DNA from: an uncultured Prevotellaceae bacterium
GTDB lineage: Bacteria; Bacteroidota; Bacteroidia; Bacteroidales; Bacteroidaceae
Direction: 5' to 3'
Assembly: GCA_937910905.1 (NCBI GenBank)
Contig: CALEPV010000033.1
Coordinates: 1 to 21,181 of the forward strand
DNA length: 21,181 bases
Below, one piece after another: positions 1 through 6,015 of the stretch (position 1 is its first letter; every line of letters begins with the position of its first letter). The notes under the pieces are model-generated. The model made no database searches and was not told the DNA's origin. It was given only the letters and a program-made list of their open reading frames with translations. Position numbers and translations under genes: made by a program.

Positions 1-186
1 AGATGTCAAAGCGAGCTAATTGGACATTTTTGGTTTTTGGTTGCGGATTTTAGGATGATAGTAATGTTAAACGAGCTTAAAAAAGAAACGGAGCATTAAA
101 CGTTCAGCCGTTTTTGGTGTCAGTGTTGCAGAGAACGTTCTGAGACATAAACCCTCAATTAACAGACAAACACAAACTCAACCATT
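1..186. other. Leader/intergenic DNA before the first gene
   Basis: No supported gene. A weak promoter-like pair, TTTG at 36-39 and TAGTAATG at 59-66 (19-base gap), matches only part of the Bacteroidetes consensus. A 10-base palindrome AGAACGTTCT lies at 132-141. Neither is convincing alone. The upstream gene, if any, ends before or very near base 1. Confidence 0.35.
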
Positions 187-735
187 ATGAAAAAGTCCAT
201 TTTTGCAGTTGCACTTGCAGCACTCAGCATCCTATCCACAAACACAGTCTCTGCACAGAGCGATAACGGCCGTGAAGAGCGCCGTGCAGAAATGCGTGCC
301 CGCCAGACGGAGCGACTGGTTCGTGACCTTAAGCTCACCGACGAGCAGAAGCAGCAGTTCGAGCCCGTGTACCAGCGCTACCTCAATGAGCTGCAGGCCG
401 CAATACCGCAGGAGCAGCGCGAGCAGGGTCGCGACCGCAACAACCCATCCGACCTCACCGACTCAGCTGCAACCGTACAGTTGCAACAGCTCTTCGACCG
501 TCAGGAGCAGCAGCTGCAGCAGCAACAACTTCGCCTGGAGATACAGAAGAAGTACTTGGCCGAATTCTCTGCCTTCCTGACCCCGCAGCAGCTGTTGCGT
601 GTGTTCACGCCCCAGCAGCGTAACAACAACAATCAGGGCCGTCAGCAGGGCAACCGTGGTCAGCGCGGCGGTTTCGGCGGTGGCCAGGGTGGTCCACGCG
701 GAGGCTTTGGTGGCGGTGACGGCGGCGATTTCTAA
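187..735 (+). CDS. Spy/CpxP-like periplasmic protein with Gly/Arg-rich tail
   Basis: 182 residues. A Sec signal peptide (about 1-23, ending VSA before Q) sends it to the periplasm. The body is charged, Gln-rich and predicted helical, with two LTxxQ-type motifs (LTDEQ at 50-54, LTPQQ at 131-135), the signature of Spy/CpxP-like envelope chaperones and stress sensors. The LTxxQ motifs also fit the many uncharacterised Bacteroidetes secreted helical proteins, so chaperone function is inferred. From about 145 the protein becomes an Asn/Gln/Arg/Gly tail with RGG and GGFGGG repeats, unlike classical Spy. The ATG follows an A-rich leader with no Shine-Dalgarno site. A strong hairpin terminator at 777-812 makes it look monocistronic. 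No catalytic residues are recognisable. Confidence 0.8.
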   Translation: MKKSIFAVALAALSILSTNTVSAQSDNGREERRAEMRARQTERLVRDLKLTDEQKQQFEPVYQRYLNELQAAIPQEQREQGRDRNNPSDLTDSAATVQLQQLFDRQEQQLQQQQLRLEIQKKYLAEFSAFLTPQQLLRVFTPQQRNNNNQGRQQGNRGQRGGFGGGQGGPRGGFGGGDGGDF

Positions 736-776
736 TACCATTCAAGAACACCCGCATTACTTTGTTCATACGCTCC

Positions 777-812
777 AAACGCGGCACGAAAATAAATATC
801 GTGCCGCGTTTT
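777..812 (+). terminator. Rho-independent terminator after the Spy-like gene
   Basis: A perfect 13-bp stem (777-789 pairs with 799-811) around a 9-base A/T loop, running into a short T tract at 809-812. It lies 42 bases after the stop codon at 735 and upstream of the promoter of the next gene. Confidence 0.8.
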
Positions 813-832
813 CGTATTCTGACAAGAAACAC

Positions 833-840
833 TACCTTTG
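833..840 (+). promoter_or_regulatory. Bacteroidetes -7 box for the multi-OB secreted protein
   Basis: TACCTTTG matches the Bacteroidetes consensus TAnnTTTG exactly and lies 28 bases before the chosen ATG at 869. The -33 element is poor (TTTTC around 810-814). Its position supports starting the gene at 869 rather than at the upstream in-frame ATG at 599, which lies inside the preceding gene. Confidence 0.65.
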
Positions 841-868
841 CAGTGACTTTACCAAACCCATTTTATCT

Positions 869-3103
869 ATGACAAAACTTTACTCAATTCTTTTTGCCAT
901 GCTGGCCTTCTGCGGACTGGCACAGGCACAAGTTACATTTGACTTCACTGGCGATGACGCCTACAAGCAGTTTGGCTTGGAAGGTGTGTCAACAGCAAGT
1001 TCAGGAGACATAGAAGCGTCTACTGCAGGCGACTTTGTTGAAGATGGCAGCGCTACTATTGGCGATGTGACACTCACAGTGTCACCTTCAACCACAAACA
1101 CTGCCAACCGTATGTGGACAGGCTCACTTCGTTTGTATGGTGGCACACTCACCGTGGCTTCCAAGGGTGAGAAAATTACTGCTATCAGTTTCTCTTTGAA
1201 CAGTGGCAAGTGGGGTAGCAACACCGCTGATAGCGGTACGCTGGGCACTGGTACATGGACAGGCAGTGCTTCAAGTGTGGTAATCACCATCGGTGGCAAC
1301 ACTCAGATTAAGTCTATCACTGTGACTCTCGGTGAAGGTGGCGATACTCCTGACCCTCAGCCTTCCATCGACTGGACAAGCTCTGCAACAGCTCCTCTTA
1401 CTGTAGCCTCTGTGTTAGAGAAGGGTGCGCAGCTGAGCTCTGGCGAAAATAGCAGTGAGAAGGTGTACGTAAAAGGCAAGGTGTCTTCTATCCGATATGT
1501 CTTTGATGAAGGGCGCGGTACTGCTACTTTCTCAATATCTGATGACGGTGAGGCTGCCAATGAGTTCCTTTGCTATGGAACATATTATCTGGGCAACCGT
1601 TCTTGGAAAGAAGGCGATGAGCAGATAGAGGTTGGCGACGAGGTCGTTGTATATGGAACCGTTACCAACTATAGCGGAACTTTGGAGATGGCAAACAAGA
1701 ATAACTACCTCTACTCGCTCAATGGCGAGACAGGTGCAGAGGTAGTCATTCCAATTGTGCCTTCCATCGAGGCTATGCAGAGAATCGCTCAGGTGCTCGG
1801 CACATCCAAGCGTGATGTGCAATACACATTCAGCGATGTGGTTGTCACCTACGTAAGCGGCAAGTATATCTACGTCAAGGATGCGACACGTGCTATTCTG
1901 CTCTATGGCACAAACGCAAAGAACCTCAAGGCTGGTGACGTTATCAGCGGTAGCATCAGCGGACAGCTCCAGCTCTACAGCGGTCTGACAGAGCTTGGCT
2001 TCGATAACTTGGACGGCATCACAGTTGCAGAAGGCGCAGCTCCAGCACCAGAGGTGGTGGCAGAGGTTGGTGCCATCATCGCAGATGCTACTCGTCTGGA
2101 GTACGAGAGCAAGCTCCTGACCATCGAGGGCGTGAGCATCAGCGTTGCCGATGATGGTGCAATGACTATCGTCGACGATAGCGACAACGAGCTGCCTATC
2201 TACATCAAGTCTGCTGACCAGGCAAACTTCAAGGATCTTGTCATTGATGCCGATGCAACCTACAATGTAACAGGTATCGTAGGCTATCACGACGGCGTAC
2301 AGTTCACTCCTCGTTCTGCCGAGGACTTTGTGAACGTGGCCGAGGCTGACCTTCAGACACCAGAGTCTGGCTGGGAGGTAGCGAACACCGTTGTGGCTCT
2401 CGGTGAGACCGTTACAGCGAAGTTCACCACCAATTCCGATGCTTCTGTTGTCTATGACTCTTCAAATGAGGATGTGGCAACCATCGACGAGAATGGAACT
2501 ATCACCGTCAAGGGCGCTGGTCAGACCACCATCTCTGCTGAGACAGCGGCTACAGCTACCTTCAAGAGCGACTACAAGGAGTTCACCTTGACAGTCACCA
2601 GCGGTGCAACAGGCGCTATCGAGAAGCCTTACACCGTAGCTGACGTGCTGGCATTTGCTATCGAGGCTAAGACAGACACCATACAGAAGCAGGCTTGGGT
2701 AATGGGCTACATCGTTGGCACAGTGAAGAGCAACAAGCTCGCTCTGGGTGCAGAAGAGGCTGCTGCAACCAACATCGCAATTGCTGCTACAGCTGATGAG
2801 GAAGAGGTCTTCCTGCCAGTAGAGCTGCCGAAGGGCGATGTTCGCACGGCTCTGAACCTTGCAGACAATCCAACTCTGCTGGGCAAGCAGGTATGGCTCT
2901 GCGGTACTATCACCCAGTACTTCAGCATGAATGGTCTGAAGGAGGTTTCCAACTACAGCTTCGACGGCGAGGACGCTGTTCGCGCTATCAGCGTTGACGC
3001 TGCTGCCGATGGTGCTATCTACACCATTGCAGGTCAGCGTCTGAACCGCATCACCAAGCCGGGCATCTACGTAGTGGGTGGCCGCAAGGTGGTTGTGAAG
3101 TAA
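869..3103 (+). CDS. Secreted multi-domain OB-fold/Ig-like protein with T9SS-like C-terminal tail
   Basis: 744 residues from the ATG at 869, which gives a clean signal peptide (about 1-20, ending AQA) just after a -7 box; the open frame extends upstream but that part overlaps the previous gene. Order: beta-rich N-terminal domain (about 21-165); OB-like module with KGKVSSI, SISDDG, GDEVVVYG (about 168-293), like DUF6359-type domains; two more OB-like segments of DUF5689 type with YIYVKDATRAILLYG (about 297-494); a BIG2-like Ig domain (about 495-580); another OB-like module (about 583-705); and a 39-residue tail ending GIYVVGGRKVVVK, like T9SS sorting domains or their gut relatives. OB folds often bind nucleic acid, and the next gene is a secreted nuclease, so a DNA/RNA-binding surface role is plausible but inferred. 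No lipobox, no catalytic motif. Confidence 0.8.
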   Translation: MTKLYSILFAMLAFCGLAQAQVTFDFTGDDAYKQFGLEGVSTASSGDIEASTAGDFVEDGSATIGDVTLTVSPSTTNTANRMWTGSLRLYGGTLTVASKGEKITAISFSLNSGKWGSNTADSGTLGTGTWTGSASSVVITIGGNTQIKSITVTLGEGGDTPDPQPSIDWTSSATAPLTVASVLEKGAQLSSGENSSEKVYVKGKVSSIRYVFDEGRGTATFSISDDGEAANEFLCYGTYYLGNRSWKEGDEQIEVGDEVVVYGTVTNYSGTLEMANKNNYLYSLNGETGAEVVIPIVPSIEAMQRIAQVLGTSKRDVQYTFSDVVVTYVSGKYIYVKDATRAILLYGTNAKNLKAGDVISGSISGQLQLYSGLTELGFDNLDGITVAEGAAPAPEVVAEVGAIIADATRLEYESKLLTIEGVSISVADDGAMTIVDDSDNELPIYIKSADQANFKDLVIDADATYNVTGIVGYHDGVQFTPRSAEDFVNVAEADLQTPESGWEVANTVVALGETVTAKFTTNSDASVVYDSSNEDVATIDENGTITVKGAGQTTISAETAATATFKSDYKEFTLTVTSGATGAIEKPYTVADVLAFAIEAKTDTIQKQAWVMGYIVGTVKSNKLALGAEEAAATNIAIAATADEEEVFLPVELPKGDVRTALNLADNPTLLGKQVWLCGTITQYFSMNGLKEVSNYSFDGEDAVRAISVDAAADGAIYTIAGQRLNRITKPGIYVVGGRKVVVK

Positions 3104-3123
3104 AACCTGCCAATTTGATACAG

Positions 3124-3151
3124 AGTCCCGCTCATTGAGCGGGACTTTTTT
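3124..3151 (+). terminator. Rho-independent terminator after the multi-OB protein
   Basis: A perfect 10-bp GC-rich stem (3124-3133 with 3137-3146), a 3-base loop and a run of T to 3151. It lies 20 bases after the stop and separates this gene from the endonuclease gene. Confidence 0.92.
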
Positions 3152-3171
3152 GCTTATTAAGGTGCATTCCT

Positions 3172-3202
3172 TTTGCGGCTCGGTCAAGTTGTAGTACTTT
3201 TG
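3172..3202 (+). promoter_or_regulatory. Promoter for the endonuclease I-truA pair
   Basis: TTTG at 3172-3175, a 19-base gap, then TACTTTTG at 3195-3202. Both elements and the spacing match the Bacteroidetes housekeeping promoter (TTTG, about 19-21 bases, TAnnTTTG). The start codon follows 35 bases downstream. Confidence 0.8.
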
Positions 3203-3237
3203 CGGTTGCAATTATTGATGGGACAAACTAACGGACT

Positions 3238-4752
3238 ATGAACAAAAGACTTACAATAACTCTGGTGCTTGCTGCGTGTTCGGTGGTGCTCTCAGCCCAA
3301 TCCGTGAGTATCGCCAACTACTACTCGGCAGCCAATGGCAAGAAGCAGGCAGAGCTGAAGACGGCATTGTACCATATCATCGGATCGCCCAATGTGATGA
3401 GCTACGGCTCGCTGTGGTCGGGCTACTACGAGACGGATCGCGCGGACGACAACCAGGTCATAGACCGCTACAGCTATAAGAAGTACTACTTCTCAGGCAA
3501 GAGCACGACGGCTGTCAGCGGCATGAACAAGGAGCATGGCGTGCCAAATTCGTGGTGGGGACACACCAAGAATGCAGCCTACAGCGACTTGCACCATCTG
3601 ATGCCGTCGGACAGCGAGGCCAACAACCGCAAGGGCAACTTCGGTATGGGCGTGGTGACCAGCACAACCTATAACAATGGTTGCATCAAGGTGGGCAAGG
3701 GCTCTGGCGGCAACAACGGCACGATACAGCTATGGGAACCCGCCGACGAGTGGAAGGGCGACTTCGCGCGTGCCTATTTCTATGTTGCTACGGCCTACGA
3801 GGAGCTGAGCATGGTGCAGTCGGAGGGTGCCAACTCCATGCAGGCTAATACCTACCCCAAGTTGCAGCCCTGGTGCACGCAGCTCTACAGGCAGTGGAAC
3901 AAGCAGGACCCAGTGGACGACCTGGAGCGCAAGCGCAATGAGGCCGTCTATGCCATACAGGGCAACCGCAACCCATTCGTCGACTATCCTACGCTGGCAG
4001 AGTACATCTGGGGCGACAGCACTACGGTGGCTTTCGATGTGACTAAGCCTCACACATGGGACGGCAGCGGACAGACCCCTGAACTGTCGGACAGCACGGT
4101 GATACTGGAGTCGGACTTCACTCAGGGCTATGCCAACTTCGAGGCCTATACCATCAGCGGCCAGAGTAGCAGCGTGTGGACACAGAGCAGTGCATACGGA
4201 ATGATGGCCAATGCCTATAGCAAGGGAAAGACAGCCGACGACTGGCTGCTGTCGCCCGTTATCGACCTGACTGGTATGACCGGTGCTGTGCTGCAGTTCG
4301 AGCACGCCACAGGATATAATGCTACCAGCGACGCTTCTGAGATGATGGAAGTGCTCATCACTGCCGATGTGACAACGTTGGTGCCCAGTGCAGGACAGAC
4401 ATCGGTACAGTGGAGCCCTCTTACAGTCCACTGGCCGGCACAGCGCAGCTCCTCGTTCACCGCCTTTGAGTCGTCGGGCAAGGTAAGCCTCGACAGCTAC
4501 GCAGGCCAGCGTGTGCGCATTGCCTTCCGCTACCGCGCCACGGATGCCAAGTGCTGGGCGTGGGAGATCAAGCACCTCAGCTTGCGCGGCAAACCGTCGA
4601 CCATTCCAGTGGGCATTGCTGCAGCGGTGATGCCAGCTGTTCCGCAGGCGGTGTTCGACCTGCAGGGCCGGCCTCTCGGCAACCGGCTGCCTCAGCGCAG
4701 CGGCACGTATATCGTGGTGAGCGGTAACGGTGTAATGAAAGTATACAAGTAG
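3238..4752 (+). CDS. Secreted endonuclease I family nuclease with choice-of-anchor J domain and C-terminal tail
   Basis: 504 residues. A signal peptide (about 1-20) exports it. The N-terminal half is an endonuclease I domain (EndA/Vvn type, beta-beta-alpha metal fold): EHGVPNSWW carries the Glu99-His100 pair matching the catalytic Glu-His of Vvn, DLHHLMPSD is at 117-125, and NNRKGNFG follows at 129-136 with the metal-binding Asn/Arg region. The family cuts DNA, and often RNA, without sequence preference. Residues about 285-452 form a choice-of-anchor J-like beta-sandwich (ESDFTQG, DDWLLSPVIDL, ending WAWEIKHLSLRG). Residues about 468-504 are a tail (VFDLQGRPL, GTYIVVSG) resembling that of the preceding gene. 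It has its own promoter and is followed 8 bases later by truA, so the two are probably co-transcribed. Likely role: outer-surface or released nuclease supplying nucleotides or clearing DNA. Confidence 0.93.
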   Translation: MNKRLTITLVLAACSVVLSAQSVSIANYYSAANGKKQAELKTALYHIIGSPNVMSYGSLWSGYYETDRADDNQVIDRYSYKKYYFSGKSTTAVSGMNKEHGVPNSWWGHTKNAAYSDLHHLMPSDSEANNRKGNFGMGVVTSTTYNNGCIKVGKGSGGNNGTIQLWEPADEWKGDFARAYFYVATAYEELSMVQSEGANSMQANTYPKLQPWCTQLYRQWNKQDPVDDLERKRNEAVYAIQGNRNPFVDYPTLAEYIWGDSTTVAFDVTKPHTWDGSGQTPELSDSTVILESDFTQGYANFEAYTISGQSSSVWTQSSAYGMMANAYSKGKTADDWLLSPVIDLTGMTGAVLQFEHATGYNATSDASEMMEVLITADVTTLVPSAGQTSVQWSPLTVHWPAQRSSSFTAFESSGKVSLDSYAGQRVRIAFRYRATDAKCWAWEIKHLSLRGKPSTIPVGIAAAVMPAVPQAVFDLQGRPLGNRLPQRSGTYIVVSGNGVMKVYK

Positions 4753-4760
4753 AGTCCGCC

Positions 4761-5516
4761 GTGCGTTGCTTCATTTACCTATCCTACGATGGCGCACCCT
4801 TCTGCGGCTGGCAGGTGCAGCCCAACGGACGCAGCGTGCAGGGTGAGCTGCAGAGGGCGCTGGCGTTGCTGCTGCGCTCTGATGTGGCTGTGACCGGTGC
4901 CGGGCGGACAGATGCCGGTGTGCACGCACGTCTGATGGTGGCCCACTGCGACCTGCCGGAAGGTACCGACTTGGGCCAGCTGTGTTACCGTCTGAACGGC
5001 ATCCTGCCCCATGAGATAGCTGTAGAACGCATCCGGCAGGTGGCCGACGATGCCCATGCACGCTTCTCGGCCACCAGTCGCACGTACCATTATTATATTC
5101 ACACAGCCAAGTCGCCTTTCCTGCGCGAGTACAGTTGGCGATTGGTTCATCGGCCGGACATTGCGGCGATGAACGAGGCTGCTGCTGTGCTGTCGGAGTA
5201 CACCGACTTCACCAGCTTCTCCAAAGTCAACACCGACACCAAGACCAATATCTGCCATATCTGCTATGCCCGCTGGGAGCAGCTTGGCCCCCACGAGTGG
5301 CGTTTCGAGATTCAGGCAGACCGTTTTCTGCGCAACATGGTGCGAGCCATTGTGGGTACGCTCATGCTCGTGGGCCGTCACGACATCGACCTGGCTGGTT
5401 TCCGCCGCATCATAGAGGCACGCGACCGTTGTGCCGCCGGCGAGAGTGTGCCGGCCAGAGGTCTGTTCCTCGTAGATGTGGGCTACGAAGATGCTACCCT
5501 CGCGGTGAACCGCTAA
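4761..5516 (+). CDS. truA: tRNA pseudouridine(38-40) synthase TruA
   Basis: 251 residues, full length for the family. TruA converts uridines 38, 39 and 40 of the tRNA anticodon arm to pseudouridine in the cytoplasm. The N-terminus has the family pattern (YLSYDGAPFCGWQVQPNGRSVQGELQ region), the catalytic Asp51 lies in GRTDAGVHA, and the C-terminal half has the DRFLRNMVRAIVGTL block. The start is GTG at 4761: there is no better ATG, and it places the first beta strand (RCFIYLSYDG) exactly where other TruA proteins begin. It starts 8 bases after the endonuclease stop, so it depends on that promoter or on read-through. No classical terminator follows; the palindromic array begins 29 bases after the stop and may serve as one. 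Confidence 0.96.
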   Translation: MRCFIYLSYDGAPFCGWQVQPNGRSVQGELQRALALLLRSDVAVTGAGRTDAGVHARLMVAHCDLPEGTDLGQLCYRLNGILPHEIAVERIRQVADDAHARFSATSRTYHYYIHTAKSPFLREYSWRLVHRPDIAAMNEAAAVLSEYTDFTSFSKVNTDTKTNICHICYARWEQLGPHEWRFEIQADRFLRNMVRAIVGTLMLVGRHDIDLAGFRRIIEARDRCAAGESVPARGLFLVDVGYEDATLAVNR

Positions 5517-5544
5517 GCCTTTCTTCCTTGTTATAATATCGTTA

Positions 5545-5686
5545 CACCGCGGTGCAGCACCCTCTGCACCGCGGTGCACGATGCTTTGCACCGCGGTGTA
5601 GCGACTCTTGCACCGCGGTGTCGAGCATCTTGCATCGCGGTGTCGAGCATCTTACACCACGGTGTAGCGACTCTTACACCGCGGTG
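5545..5686. repeat. Array of seven palindromes with exact 22-bp period
   Basis: The 10-base palindrome CACCGCGGTG (two copies have one change) starts at 5545, 5567, 5589, 5611, 5633, 5655 and 5677, every step being 22 bases. It is usually flanked by G/A and C/T to give a 12-base palindrome. The 12-base spacers are related to each other (for example TAGCGACTCTTG and TCGAGCATCTTG), so this is a tandem 22-mer repeat, not a CRISPR array. It lies just downstream of truA in non-coding DNA. Open frames crossing it are low-complexity artefacts. Possible roles: hairpin terminator/RNA stabiliser, protein-binding array (22 bp is about two helical turns), or REP-like mobile repeats. Confidence 0.93.
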
Positions 5687-5943
5687 CAGAGCACCCTCAC
5701 GCCCCGACGGTGTTATATCAGGCTTTCAACCTTTCTTACAAAGATCCCCTTTGTTGCTCATGCTCATATATCACACACTTATTTTCAATTTTGCACAAAA
5801 AAGCCCACCATATGGAGATAACTATCTCATAATAAGCCTACTAATTGGTGACCTTTTTGGTGAGCTTTGGTGGACTTCGCAGTAAATACAGGCTATAATA
5901 TGCACAAAAATGACATTGAAACTCATTTTTTGTGTGTAAAACC
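5687..5943. promoter_or_regulatory. AT-rich control region upstream of the VirE-type gene
   Basis: No gene seen. It holds two copies of TGCACAAAA (5792-5800 and 5901-5909), with a third at 5945-5953 overlapping the promoter; the last two start 44 bases apart, and all three lie on the same strand as the gene. It also holds the palindrome GAGATA-AC-TATCTC (5815-5828), a small hairpin CAAAG/CTTTG near 5735-5755, and three near-repeats of TTGGTGA at about 5843-5874. These could be operators for a repressor, but this is pattern recognition only. Confidence 0.45.
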
Positions 5944-5974
5944 TTGCACAAAATGATGCAATTATGTAGCTTTG
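5944..5974 (+). promoter_or_regulatory. Promoter for the VirE-type gene
   Basis: TTG at 5944-5946, a 20-base gap, then TAGCTTTG at 5967-5974, a full match to the Bacteroidetes promoter. The predicted start of transcription leaves a leader of about 35 bases before the ATG at 6016. A TGCACAAAA repeat overlaps the -33 element, which would suit repression. Confidence 0.75.
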
Positions 5975-6015
5975 CAACGTTTTAGCAGAGAAATAAGGAT
6001 AAATTTTAACCAGAA

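Noticed and set aside
3..53. 16-codon open frame at the left edge
   Set aside because: Too short, no motif and no promoter visible before it.
599..868. Upstream extension of the multi-OB protein to an ATG at 599
   Set aside because: It overlaps the preceding gene and a terminator hairpin; the ATG at 869 follows a -7 box and starts a proper signal peptide.
1532..2290. 252-codon antisense open frame within the multi-OB protein gene
   Set aside because: Cys/Val/Ile-rich translation with no domain; the plus-strand product has a signal peptide and recognisable modules.
5545..5686. CRISPR array
   Set aside because: The repeats are only 10-12 bases, the spacers are 12 bases and resemble each other, and no cas gene is in the window.
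5552..5885. Two overlapping open frames across the palindromic array (LHRGA/APRC-rich peptides)
   Set aside because: Their composition simply reflects the 22-base repeat read in two frames, with no domain, promoter or conserved start.
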